DNA from: Adineta steineri
Lineage: Eukaryota; Rotifera; Eurotatoria; Adinetida; Adinetidae
Direction of reading: 5' to 3'
Length of the DNA stretch: 64,000 nt
NCBI GenBank assembly: GCA_905250115.1
Contig: CAJNOI010000031.1
Coordinates: 343,278-407,277 of the forward strand
Made by a program: the position numbers and the translations under genes. This document shows positions 1-11,234 of the stretch, piece after piece; position 1 is the stretch's first letter; each line of letters opens with the position of its first letter. The notes under the pieces are model-generated. The model worked only from the letters and a program-made list of their open reading frames with translations, ran no database searches and had not been told where the DNA came from.

Positions 1-298
1 TGTCCTTTTTTCTTGTGTTTTTTTCTGCGTAGATTTATTTTGTTTTTTGAAGAAATAATGATGATAAATATTACACGCACATTTAGTACATGTATTTTAT
101 TTTCAACCATACTTTATATCATTCTCTATTAATGATGTAAATATTTTGTATTTTAGTATTACATTCATGTGCCTTCGATGAAGTGTGACTGTTTTGTTAT
201 TGACGACTTAATAGGTAAGAAAAATATCTCATTAAATATGGTCTTACTACTTTTTCGTTCTGCTCAACATTAAGTACTTGAAATTGAAATATATCAAT

Positions 299-2757
299 AT
301 GGACGATAACAAACAGAAATCTGTATGGAATGACGTTCAAAAACAGGCCAAAACAACACTGGATGTGTGGAAGAAACGCAATAGTCAACCAACTTCATCA
401 TCACTATCTACTCTTACCGATAAACAAGTGGACAAGGACACATTTCTTAACGAGGAATTACCAAAAAAATTGTGTGAAATTCTGGATTATTGGCATACCA
501 ATCATTCATTAGATAAAACTCAAAAAGATACATTTCAGGAATGCAGTGAATATTTGCTTGAAGTCTCAAAGAACAATAGTGAACTTATAAAATGGTTCAA
601 TCAACAGGAGAAATTAATCGATCTAGTGAAACAATGTAGCGATGATATTGCGTCTCATGGTTATTATTTAGATATTAAAGGAACAGAAGATCCCAATATA
701 GGATCATTTGATAGACTCATTCAAGCTTTTACCAATAGTAACTGTGATCAGTTGCTTGATGTTATTAGTCGATGCATCTTCAATCGTCTCTATAACGAAA
801 CATTATATAATATCGGTAAAACCAATGCGTCCACTTTGAGCTTGATTCAACAATTTCTATTAGTAACCTGTCCAGATTATATTCTCACATGTGACCAAAA
901 TAAATCTCAATTACGAAAATTTCTCGAGTATATGTTACCTCACTATGCTGAATTGTTTACTCATTTTCTTCCCAACATTGAAAAATGGACTGATACAGTT
1001 GTATTATGTCTACTCTATCCAATTCGAGTTATCCTGTCTGATTCAAAATCCTTGTCATTAGAAGAGAAACGTCTTATTCAAGAAGCACTCATAACAATTC
1101 TTGTCAAACAACCGCTTTCTAATTCCAATTACAAAGAAGAACATATCACACTTGTTTATGCTACACTTAACGTTTTACTTGAAATTGTTCGTTCCGAGCA
1201 TAAACTTTTGGGTGAAATGAAGAAGGAAACAGCTGATAATAGCAAGTTACTAGAGATCCTGAAACAGCTCTCGACCGATAAACAAAATGAAAAAGTACAA
1301 TTACATGCCTTAGAATTACTTTCTTTTCTTGTACCAGAAAAAGAGTTTCTAAAAACAAACGATTCAGCGAAAGTCACCGAATTATTTGCGAAAAATTTTA
1401 ACGAAGCAGTGGAAGATAACAAAGATCGGACGGCAGATGATCTCATGCAAGGATTAAAAGGTCATAAAATTACTATTGATATATTCATCAAACATCATGT
1501 TTCAATATTTTTTTTAAATTAGGTTTAGTACAGAGTGAAGAAATAAAACAGCAATTTGTGGAACAAAATGTTCTACCATCAATTATGCAGTACGCCAAAG
1601 AAACAAGTGATGATCCGGCGCCACTAGAAGCTGCCTATGCACTTGCATTCAATTCAGATGCGAAGAAAGCATTTAAGGAAGATCAAGAGTTTGTCGATCA
1701 TGTTGAAAAAATGAAACAATCCGACAACAAGGATGTGACAAAAGCAGCTCATGGAATTATGTGGAAATTGGAGGATGAAGAGAAGTTTAAGAAAGAAGCA
1801 GACGAAAAAAAATCGAACGAACAATCAACGAAAGAAACAAAAGAATCAACAGATGATAAAGAAAAACAAGAAACAAAAGAATCGACAGATGATACAGAAA
1901 AACCTGAACAGTACGACATGATGATTTCGTATTGTTGGGCACAAAAAGAATTGTGTCATAAACTTAATGATCGTTTAGAAAAAGATGGCTACAGTGTTTG
2001 GTTAGATAGAGATGAAATGCGTGGTTCGATCGTTGAATGTATGGCGGAAGCTATCGAACATTCTAAATGCGTACTAATCTGTATGTCGAGCGATTACAAG
2101 TCGAGCACCAACTGTCAAGCGGAAGCTGAGTATGCATTCAATCGAAAAAGTAAAATGATCCCGTTGATGGTCGAAAAAGATTATAAACCCGATGGTTGGT
2201 TAGGCTTTATGGCAGGATCAAAACTCTATGTCGATTTTGCGGATAAGGACGATGAAGAATTCGATACTGCCTATGAACTCTTGATTGCTGAACTCAAACG
2301 CCAAGAAGCGGATGAGAATGCTGAGAACGAAGAGGCAAAATTAGCCACTGATTCTTCTGAAGCTGAACCGACTCCAGAAGAAGCTGAACCACTACCTATA
2401 CAAACACGACAATATTTGAGCGTTGGTCCAGTAACCACGTGGACCGACGTACATGTCAATGAATTTATTACTGACAATGAACTCGATCTACTACTACCAA
2501 TATGTAAATCAATGGATGGACCACTACTACATGAATTTCATCAAGCCTGCCAAGCAACACCCAGTGCAATGTTCACTGTGACTAATAAAAGTGTAGAAGG
2601 TTCACCAATACCACTGGATGTCTTCTTCAAATTTATTCTGAAGCTAAAACAGTTCATACCTCCACCAAAACGACCGTCAGTGATATTTTTTCGATACGAT
2701 TTCGTTTATGCACCTTTGACAACGAGCACTAAACCTGTCAATGCATCCAAAGTTTAA
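299..2757 (+). CDS. TIR-domain protein with helical N-terminus and SAM-like C-terminus
   Basis: Two exons, 299-1460 and 1523-2757, joined across a 62-bp GT-AG intron in phase 1, give 798 aa. The frame is open further upstream, but the first ATG is at 299. Residues 1 to about 450 are helix-rich and Leu-rich, ARM-like in look, and 450-515 are a charged Lys/Glu/Ser/Thr linker. From Y518 a TIR domain begins (YDMMISYCWAQKE, then a VWLDRDEMRG segment) and runs to about 645. E588 and E590, in the CQAEAEYA segment, sit where NADase TIR domains such as SARM1 have their catalytic Glu. About 693-765 looks like a SAM fold. SARM1 orders these domains ARM-SAM-SAM-TIR, so this is a different order. NAD cleavage or innate signalling is inference. 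The TIR call is firm; the flanking domain names are tentative. Confidence 0.85.
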
Positions 2758-5444
2758 TTCTTACTTTTCTTATTTTCGATGAACATGAATATTAATAAAT
2801 GGTGATGGTAGATTTTGTCTTAATAAAACTTATAAAAAAATAGTAGAAAACATGTGTACTATTTATCTTCGGCGTAAATGATGTTCCTAACAGACTACAT
2901 ACTTGTATTTTTTCTGTTCCAACTTTTCGTTTTTTTTACAGAAATTGCTTTCCTGTTATAAGAAGATAAAGGATGAAAGATATGATATTGATATGGCAGT
3001 TGTTACTGGAATAATAGCATGTTAATACTTTGCATTTATTTATTTGATTCACACCTATTTCTATTGCTTGTTGAATTCGATTACTGCTTCAGTACTGTTC
3101 ATCCCATATGTATGCGACACGTCACTATGACACATGTGTTAGTATAATGGCTTTAAGAAGATACGTAAAACATTATGTGTTCACACAGCTTTTTTTATGC
3201 ATCGCATAACGACACATGTCGGTATGTGTTCTGGATAAAAAAAAGCGTATACTATAGACAAATGTAAGGAAAGAAAAAAAAATGGTTGTCTTTCGTCGTA
3301 TATAAACTCCAAATTTTGTGTTTAAAGTTCATAAAAAGACATTTTTTTAAAACTAAGTTCATTTTTTACTTGTAGATTTAGCTTAATAATTAATTTGTCA
3401 TATTTAATTTTTTCAATCAATTTATTTATTAATGAAACTTAGGTATTTTTTCTTTTTTTTAAAAATGTATCCAATTTTGTTTGAAAAATAAAATATTGAA
3501 AAAATATATATAAAGTCTAATAAACATAAAAGAATGAAAAATAAAATCTTTATATGAAAAAATAAACCAAAAAAGGTATCATGTTTGTACAGTTGAGTTT
3601 TTTATCGATCAGATGTGTTTTTGAAACAAAACTGGATAAATTTATAAAAAAAAGTAGAAAAACTCAATTAAATTTCATAGAAATAAAATCCTTTGAATTT
3701 CATTAATAAATAAATTGATTGAAAAAAATTAAATATAACAAATTAATTATTAAGCTAAATCTACAATTAGAAAATAAACTTAACTTTAAGAAATAACGTA
3801 GTGTGAAATTTGAACATGGAATTTAGAGTTTATATACGACAAAAGACGACCATTTTTTTTCTTTCCTTTACAATTGTCCATAATATACTCTTTTTTATTC
3901 AGAACACACTACCGATACATGTGTCGTTACGCCATGCACAAAAAATATAAAGACTGAACACATAATGTTTTACGTACCTTCATAAAATCATTATTTCAAC
4001 ACTATTTCTATTACATACACACTCACACCATCAATGCTATTCAATAACAGCAAGTATATTGCAACAAAATAGCAATTAAGGTGAGAAGAGTACAATCATT
4101 TGATGAAGCATTAGATTCATTCTGGAAGTTTTGGAGATTAAGATTGATTCCTGAAAAACTGATATTGAAGATGTACTCATTGATGCAGAATAGTAAAAGT
4201 AAAGGCCTACACTATACTAAATCAACTAAAGGAATCGAAAGAATTAGTTTTAGAAAAGAATCTTTGTTACAGTCATATCTTCATATGTCTTCACACATTC
4301 TTTCACATCGTATCTGGTTTTTCTTTATTCACATTCTTTGTTTGTTTTTCTCTCTCTTTTCTGTTTTTATTCTTCATTCGAATAAGATACAACGTGAAGA
4401 GAGGGTTCTATCATATTTGGTGCCATGACCGGTTTTCTTCACATATACAATCGAAAAAGAAGCAACAACTTTTTTTTGTTTTTTCTTATAACTTTTGTTA
4501 CATCATGGCTTCTCTACCAATACGACTCAATTTACGATTTAATAGCAATCCGGAATATTCATTGCCACATAATATTATCACAGAGTGTCTTCCACGATCG
4601 TTCGTTGATCCCGTATTACAAACTACTTGTTCATCTAATACATCGTCTTCTCTATGCATATCCTTACCTACGATGACTTTGAATTCATTATTAGCTGTTT
4701 TTACAGACAACTTCTCTTGAAGAATGTGTGAAGGTATATGAAGATATGACTGTGACAGTCTTGAACTTCACAGTTAACTTTATCATGACATTGAAGTTTT
4801 AGTTTAGATCTACTTGAGACACAAGAGTTTACGTCTCTGGGTATGAAAAAGTAACTTTAGACAATGCATGATCTGACACTTTATTATGTGACACAGAAGA
4901 ACTATTCTGAACATCGATCTAATGACCAGTTTCTTTTTTAGTTTAGCCACTTTATCATGGATCGTATGGTTTATATCGACAGACAACGATCAGTTCACAT
5001 CTCACGCCAGCTCTAGTGCAGAAAGCGCATGGGTGATACGTGTCACACTACAGTTTTATGGAAGTATGCGACGGTTCTATTTTAGTTTATCCAAAAAAAA
5101 CTAGCGTTAACTGAGTATAGAAAAACTCTCTAAGTCACATATTAATAGAAGAGAAATCAACTGCAAACGAATCTGGTTGCGAGTCAATGTTTGTCTTTAT
5201 CATCACGATTTTGGGATTTAATGAGACGAATTGAATTTTTTGAGAAAAAAATTTCTATCGGTCACATGATCATCTCATCAGAGTCGAAAGGCTTTCTATG
5301 GCGTTTTTCGAAAAGTAAAAATAAAGTATTTTCTCTACTATGACAGGAATAATCTCTTAATCAATACATTCATCTATTGTAGATATCATTCAACTACATA
5401 CTTCTTCTTTCTTCGGAACATAACTTATCCAATACTCACGAAAA
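2758..5444. other. gene-poor AT-rich interval
   Basis: No convincing gene lies between the TIR gene and the aldolase. The interval holds a long foldback repeat (3133-4005) and a second weaker inverted pair (about 4268-4312 and 4716-4756). Open frames at 4081-4428 and 4394-4720 have no recognisable domain, no good ATG context and low-complexity composition. Confidence 0.6.
3133..4005. repeat. long foldback (inverted) repeat, MITE-like
   Basis: The left arm, about 3133-3495, is complementary to the right arm, about 3612-4005, with scattered mismatches and small indels. Paired landmarks are TACGTAAAACATTATGTGTT (3162-3181) with AACACATAATGTTTTACGTA (3958-3977), the TTTATATACGAC stretch next to a GACGACCATTTTT run, and AATAAATAAATTGATTGAAA with its complement. 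The spacer is about 115 bp of AT-rich sequence and no protein is encoded. The form fits a non-autonomous foldback or MITE element. No clear target-site duplication could be fixed. Confidence 0.75.
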
Positions 5445-6233
5445 ATGGCATCCAACACGAAGACCATTTCAGTTACATACACACAGTTAGGCAAGATGAT
5501 TGACCACTCTCTACTTCATCCAACGATGACTGATAGTGACATTCTCGCTGGATTGGAAATCGCCAAAAAATACAACGTAGCTACGGCCTGCATCAAACCA
5601 TATTCGATCCCGGTAGCTAAGAAGATTCTAGCCGGATCTGACGTTCTCATTTGTCCAGTTATCGGTTTTCCCCATGGCAACAGCACAACCGAAATCAAGG
5701 TAATCGAAGCAGAGGCTGCTGCCAAAGCTGGTGGTCAAGAAATCGATATGGTTATCAACATTGGCAAGGCCCTTGGAGGGGACTGGGACTATGTTAGCAA
5801 GGAGATCCAACTCATCAACGAAGCTGTCATAAAACATAACGCTATTTTAAAAGTTATTTTCGAGAACGATTATCTTCAAGACCAACATATTATCAAGCTC
5901 TGCCAAATTTGCTCATTGCTCTCGGTTGCTTTTGTCAAAACATCAACTGGATATGGTTTTGTTAAGAATGCTGATGGTCTATACTCCTACAAGGGTGCCA
6001 CCATCCCGCATCTTAAGTTGATGCGAGAACACTGTGCACCAGGTGTACAAATCAAGGCTGCTGGTGGTGTTCGAACGCTGGATGATCTACTTGTTATAAG
6101 ATCGTTAGGCGTAACACGCGTGGGAGCTACCGCCACTATTGCTATAATGGAAGAAGCTAAGGCACGCGGCATCACGGATACGCCAACCGAAGTCATCGTG
6201 AAGTCAGCTGATCATCTTCAGGGCGGTTATTAA
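5445..6233 (+). CDS. deoC: deoxyribose-phosphate aldolase (DERA, class I aldolase)
   Basis: Intronless gene of 262 aa with ATG in good context (AAAAATGG). The enzyme reversibly cleaves 2-deoxyribose-5-phosphate to glyceraldehyde-3-phosphate and acetaldehyde in deoxynucleoside breakdown. The TIM-barrel signatures are present: IDHSLLHPTMTD near the N-terminus, the Schiff-base lysine K165 in FVKTSTGYGF, the proton-relay pair D101 (EIDMVINIG) and K204 (IKAAGGVRT), and the phosphate-binding GGVRT and VGATA segments. All key residues are intact. The length matches bacterial and fungal DeoC (about 220-260 aa) and is shorter than animal DERA (about 318 aa). The gene is visibly richer in G/C than its AT-rich flanks and has no intron, unlike most genes here, so horizontal acquisition is plausible. 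The function call is firm; the origin is inference. Confidence 0.95.
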   Translation: MASNTKTISVTYTQLGKMIDHSLLHPTMTDSDILAGLEIAKKYNVATACIKPYSIPVAKKILAGSDVLICPVIGFPHGNSTTEIKVIEAEAAAKAGGQEIDMVINIGKALGGDWDYVSKEIQLINEAVIKHNAILKVIFENDYLQDQHIIKLCQICSLLSVAFVKTSTGYGFVKNADGLYSYKGATIPHLKLMREHCAPGVQIKAAGGVRTLDDLLVIRSLGVTRVGATATIAIMEEAKARGITDTPTEVIVKSADHLQGGY

Positions 6234-8197
6234 AATAAAAAAAGGAACACGAAGTATCTTAATTTTCATTTTTTTAGTAACAGAATGTAACTAATTTTTT
6301 TAAAATTATACAAGAACTGTATTTCTAAGATCCTGATAGTATGCAAGAGCGTGTGACTGTCATATCTTATGTAAACACTCACATCCTGTTTAGATTCAGA
6401 GAGTAAGATTTGTTCATGAAGAAATTTTCATTCGAACGATTTTCTACTGAAAAATTTCAGTTGGTCTAATATTTATTATATTCCACGAAGATTTTTTAAA
6501 GATTTTATTGATTTGACTACTGTATTTCAAGCAACTGATGCATTTCACGAAGTTGCAATTCCCACAATGATTAACATTATCGATTTCACTTATCGAAATA
6601 CATCTTTAAATAGTATCGTCAGACGATTATTGAAAAGTAATGGACAATTGACGATCAGAGAAATTTTACATTTATCGATAAAAATTTTCGGTTATTTTAG
6701 AAATTATTATTATAGACGCTCTGAGAACGTCTATCAATAGAAGAATTACTCGTTTTCTAAATAATATCTGCACAGTTTTTTAATCAAATTATATAAAACT
6801 CAAACAAATATTTCATGTTCAATAAAACGGCTGTTTTCTCTTTATCTATACCTGTTGTCTATGTTATTTGAAAAAAAGATCAACGTTTACATTTTGGATA
6901 AAGTGAATAGAAATTAAAAAAAGGAATTGATTGAATTTCTTACTTCTAGTAAACACTATCTTGTAATACAGAAATGTTTCAAATGAAAAATAAGCTAAAA
7001 AAGTTTTTTATACGAGATACTTTATTATCACTTAATATATTCACGAAGTTATAGATTCATATAAATAATTCAAATAAAAGGTATGATATACAATTTGACA
7101 CGTTGGTTACAAAAATAAGTCTTGTCTAATATTTTTGTTTAAATAAATAAATTTTTTTTGACCTTGTAGTTTCATCTATATCTGTTTTGTAAAAGTTCGT
7201 ATCTTCTATGTCAAAAATTTAAATCTCATAAGTTCTTGCAGCATTTTCTATAACGAGTACGAGTTGAGTTTACTTCAGACGAGCACATTGATTACAAAAA
7301 GAGATTTTTTTTGTATACACGTGCTTTTGTATTATAATATATAAAGAGGAAGAAAGTCACGACCGTTACTTGCTTTTCTTTACTTACGTCGTCATGCTTC
7401 ACCAATTTTTCATTTTTTTTTATCATATTGAAAAAAAAGCCAGTATCGATATGCATATTCTGCACTTAATAAATATTATTTTTTATCACAGTAGTATATC
7501 AACTAATGCATCCTTCTCTCACTGTCTGGAATAAAATCATATTCAAGTATGGTAATTGCTGATTAATAAAATATTAAACAATACAATAATCGATGAATTA
7601 GAAAAGCAATTTTTTTTCTATGATTTCATAGTTATATTTAGATAAAACAAAGACTCAGAAACCGTAAGTAAAAGATCCATTTTTATGTTGGCTATACTGT
7701 CGAGCTATACCTTTTTAAAATCAAGTGAGATTCTACGATTTATTCTAAAAAAATATCAGTATCGTTATGACGTCCTTGAGATGATATTTACAAACAGCCT
7801 GTATTTTGTCAACAAATATTATTTGAGAACGAAGGTCCGGATTATATCATTCAAGTTCAAATATAAATGAAGTTTTAAGTGTTTAATAGGACTACAAAAC
7901 AGAGAGATTTGCTAGATTCCCTTTCAGATGATTCGAATAAGAAACTGAAATCTTAAAGTTATTTACTCAAAATTAATTAGATTCCTTTTCTTCATTATCT
8001 CTGTATGAATTTGATTAATAGAAATCTTTTGAAAAGTTTTGGTGTATTCTTCAAACTATTAATTATTTTATTCATGAGTAAATACACATTTTCACTGCTC
8101 ATTTTTTTCTTATTTGATGATGACTAAAAGAATTTTTTTTCATTTTTCATTTTAGATAAAAAGAAATCTTTATTTAAAGTACATTAAATCAAAGAAA
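6234..8197. other. intergenic, no gene recognised
   Basis: About 2 kb of AT-rich DNA with homopolymer runs. Short open frames at 6513-6740 and 7685-7870 lack recognisable motifs and codon bias, and no RNA gene was recognised. Confidence 0.55.
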
Positions 8198-10309
8198 ATG
8201 AATATTCTAATTCCAATGGGTGGTATTGGTCATCGTTTTAGCAAAGAAAATTATCGTTTTCCTAAACCATTAATAAATATTGTTGGTCGACCAATGTTAT
8301 TTTGGTTATTAGATAATTTAGATACGAAAGAAGATGATATTATTTATCTTGGATTATTAGAAAGTTTAGAAAAACAATTTAATCTTGTTCAAACAATCAA
8401 AATGGAATATCCAAATCGAAAATTTGAATCGGTTGTAATAGATTTTGAAACACGAGGAGCTGTCGAAACATTATTTATAATGTTACAATTTTTAAATCCA
8501 GATCGTTTAGATTGTAAAACAATTTCTCTTGATTGTGATACAATTTATTTTCAACCTATCCTTGAAAAATTTCGTCGTCTACCAATCGAAATCAATGCTT
8601 CATTTTTCTTCGAAGATAATGGAGGAAAACCAGTTTTTTCATATTTAAAATTAGATGAAAATCTTACGGATGAAGGATATCATTCAGTAACAGATGTACG
8701 AGAAAAAATCATGATTTCAACTCATGCAAATACAGGAGCTTATGCATTTCGTTCAGCAAGAATTTTAAAACAATATTGTATTCAATTATTAGATGAAGCT
8801 GTTGGATCTTCAGGAGAATATTATACAACCAATATTATTAAATTAATGTTAGAAGATCAAGAACGTTTTGTTGGAATTGAAGTTAATATTAATGATTTTG
8901 TTTGTGTTGGAATACCTGTTCAATTAATTGATTTTTTAAAAAAGCTCAAAACGGATCAACATTCTTATCCGGTTAGAAAAATGAGATTTTGTTTTGATTT
9001 GGATAATACATTAGTTTCTTATCCAACAAAATATGGAGATTATAGTACAGTTCAACCAAAAGCACAAAATATTCAATTAGTACGAGAATTACATAAGGCT
9101 GGACATTATATTATTATTCAAACAGCACGAAGAATGAGAACACATCATGGTAATGTTGGTGCTGTTATTGCTGATATTGGACGAGTGACATTAGAAACAT
9201 TGGCTCAATTTGAAATTCCATATGATGAAATCTTTTTTGGAAAACCATATGCTCATATCTATATTGATGATTCAGCTATTAATGCATTAATTGATACAGC
9301 TAAAGAAATTGGATGGGTACTTGATAATACTGAGTCCGATGGAGAAAAAGATAAAAAAATTAAACCTTTTATTACTTCTCGAGATTTACATACGATCGAA
9401 CAATTGGATAATCTTATTATTAAAACATCGTCAATCGATGATTTACGAGGAGAAATTTATTTCTATGAAAATATTCCATCAAATATTAAGGATTTATTTC
9501 CACGATTAGATCGTATTGAAACAAATAAAGATGCGGGAGTTTCATCACTTGTTATTGAAAAAATCAATGGAATAACTTATTCACATTTATTAACAAATTC
9601 TGTTTTAACTCAAGATCGTTTACAAAAACTTTTATTATCTTTAAAACGTATTCATTTATCATTACCAATCGAATCTGTCGAATCTCAAACAAATATTTAT
9701 TTGAATTATTCACCGAAGATCTTATCACGTTATAATCAATATATTGATATTTATTCAAATTTAGATAAACATTTTCAATCATCATTAATTCATTCGAAAG
9801 AACTTTGTGATTATTTAATTAAATATTTCAATGATTATGAAACATCTAAACGTGGTAAATATAATTCAATAATTCATGGTGATCCAGTTTTTAGCAATGT
9901 TTTGTTAACACCACAAAGTGATGTCATTTTCTTGGATATGAGAGGTTCTCTAGGAACACAACTTACTTTAGAAGGTGATTTAAATTATGATTTAGCTAAA
10001 GTTTATCAATCATTAACTGGATATGATTTTGTTTTATTAAATAAAGTCGATTATTTCTCAACAGATATGGTGAAAAAGTACATGTCTGAACTTATTGAAA
10101 CATTTCAAACGTTCATTTCAAAAGAATATACAAATCTTACAAATTTCGATGAGTTAAAAATGATTACAGCACAATTATATTTCACTTTAATTCCATTATA
10201 TAGTGATTTTCAAAAACAAATTCAATTTTATAAAATTGCAGTTCAACTTTATAATGAAAGTATTTCACAACAAATAGATTCTATTCAATCAAATGACAAA
10301 CATTTATAG
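8198..10309 (+). CDS. three-domain enzyme: nucleotidyltransferase - HAD phosphatase - APH/choline-kinase-like phosphotransferase
   Basis: Intronless, 703 aa. Residues 1 to about 250 are a GT-A nucleotidyltransferase: the N-terminal GGIGHRF...FPKP loop (8-24) binds the nucleotide and D112/D114 in SLDCDT fit the metal site. Residues 262 to about 380 are a HAD-type phosphatase with motif I FDLDNT (D267, D269) and a late IYIDDS motif. Residues about 395-690 resemble aminoglycoside/choline kinases, with the catalytic loop IHGDPVFSNVLL (D562) and a metal-binding DMRG (D580). Bacteria use such activities, usually as separate proteins, to make activated sugars or phospho-headgroups for capsules and LPS. 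One chain could phosphorylate a small alcohol or sugar and then activate it with a nucleotide; the substrate is unknown. Codon use is as AT-rich as the surroundings, so any transfer would be old. Domain calls are good; the pathway is inference. Confidence 0.85.
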   Translation: MNILIPMGGIGHRFSKENYRFPKPLINIVGRPMLFWLLDNLDTKEDDIIYLGLLESLEKQFNLVQTIKMEYPNRKFESVVIDFETRGAVETLFIMLQFLNPDRLDCKTISLDCDTIYFQPILEKFRRLPIEINASFFFEDNGGKPVFSYLKLDENLTDEGYHSVTDVREKIMISTHANTGAYAFRSARILKQYCIQLLDEAVGSSGEYYTTNIIKLMLEDQERFVGIEVNINDFVCVGIPVQLIDFLKKLKTDQHSYPVRKMRFCFDLDNTLVSYPTKYGDYSTVQPKAQNIQLVRELHKAGHYIIIQTARRMRTHHGNVGAVIADIGRVTLETLAQFEIPYDEIFFGKPYAHIYIDDSAINALIDTAKEIGWVLDNTESDGEKDKKIKPFITSRDLHTIEQLDNLIIKTSSIDDLRGEIYFYENIPSNIKDLFPRLDRIETNKDAGVSSLVIEKINGITYSHLLTNSVLTQDRLQKLLLSLKRIHLSLPIESVESQTNIYLNYSPKILSRYNQYIDIYSNLDKHFQSSLIHSKELCDYLIKYFNDYETSKRGKYNSIIHGDPVFSNVLLTPQSDVIFLDMRGSLGTQLTLEGDLNYDLAKVYQSLTGYDFVLLNKVDYFSTDMVKKYMSELIETFQTFISKEYTNLTNFDELKMITAQLYFTLIPLYSDFQKQIQFYKIAVQLYNESISQQIDSIQSNDKHL

Positions 10310-10909
10310 AATTTACTTTAAATATTATTAATTATTACATAAATAACATTTAAATAAAAAATCTTTAATATTTTTTTTTATCTTTTATAAAAATCTTTCG
10401 CCAAGAGAAATTCAAAGAGTTCAAGCATTTCGAATAACGATCATGTACAGACATCCAGATTGATCGGACAATATTCTAAACATAAAATTAACAAGTAGTT
10501 TCCGCTTGTTGAAGGTGTAGGTGTGGGTGTGGCTTAGAGCCCGCCGAGTCCACGATTTTTTGGACCGGGACCCTTACAATAAAATGTTTTTCAAATCCAC
10601 GCCCAAACCCGAAGTCAAGTCCGAGTTATCTTTTGAGTCAAAAATAGGTCGATATTTTTCAGTATTGCAGCCTTGTATTCGAACGATCAACTCTGATAAT
10701 AAAAAAATAAACTATCTCAAGGAAGAGTGTCAATATTCTCTTGACTCACACTCACAAATGAATTACATTTTATTTTTATTGAAGTTCTATTATCAAATTA
10801 AAAGAATAACTATCTGACATCGATAATATAAAGAGAAAAAGAAGTAAGGATCTCAAAGTTGCTTGTTAATTATAACATACAGATATTGATTCGATATTGT
10901 CATTATATT
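10310..10909. other. intergenic with a G-rich patch
   Basis: Contains a GTGTAGGTGTGGGTGTGG patch (about 10515-10533) followed by about 100 bp of unusually GC-rich sequence of unknown origin. The open frame at 10521-10817 begins in the G-rich patch and has no recognisable domain. Confidence 0.5.
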
Positions 10910-10991
10910 AAATTCATTTTATTTTATTTTACAAAATCAAACAACAAATAAAAAAGAATTTATACAATATTCATTTCAAATATTCTATTCA

Positions 10992-11234
10992 TTAATTTAT
11001 ATAATGTTGATGAATAGCTGCAGGAATACCAGTTATAGGTTGAGAATATTGATTACCTATTGGAATAAAATCAACTTCACGTTCAACATTAACACGTCCT
11101 GTATATGGATTACGATAAAGTTCAACATCTTGTGAATAGATTCCATAACCATAATTACCAAAATCAATAGTTTGATAATTTCTAGTCCAAGTATTATTCA
11201 TTGGACTAATAGCAGCAATGGGTTGAGCAAACAT
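10992..11234 (-). CDS. 80-aa protein of unknown function, copy 1
   Basis: Single-exon gene of 80 aa, read leftward. No family recognised. It is rich in Tyr, Asn, Gln, Ile and Pro, with no signal peptide, TM segment or Cys, and contains DFGNYGYGIYSQDVELYR in the middle. It is the mirror copy of the gene at 13939-14181: the proteins differ only at N42S and A73T, and the coding DNA at about six positions, four of them silent. A TATA-like TATAAATA (reverse strand, 11315-11322) lies about 80 bp upstream. The preserved frame in both copies supports a real protein. The two genes are divergent, head to head, in the arms of a large palindrome. Confidence 0.7.
   Translation of the reverse strand: MFAQPIAAISPMNNTWTRNYQTIDFGNYGYGIYSQDVELYRNPYTGRVNVEREVDFIPIGNQYSQPITGIPAAIHQHYIN

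Noticed and set aside
278-298. Upstream in-frame TTG start for the TIR gene
   Set aside because: Not an ATG; the first ATG in frame is at 299.
1558-2757. Second half of the TIR gene as an independent gene
   Set aside because: It starts with GTG and is joined to the first half by a clean phase-1 62-bp intron.
4081-4720. Overlapping open frames of 83-115 codons on both strands
   Set aside because: No domain, poor starts and inconsistent frames; no support beyond openness.
6513-6740. 75-codon open frame
   Set aside because: TTG start, no motif, AT-rich flank.
10521-10817. 98-codon open frame in the G-rich patch
   Set aside because: Starts within the repeat and resembles nothing known; probably chance.
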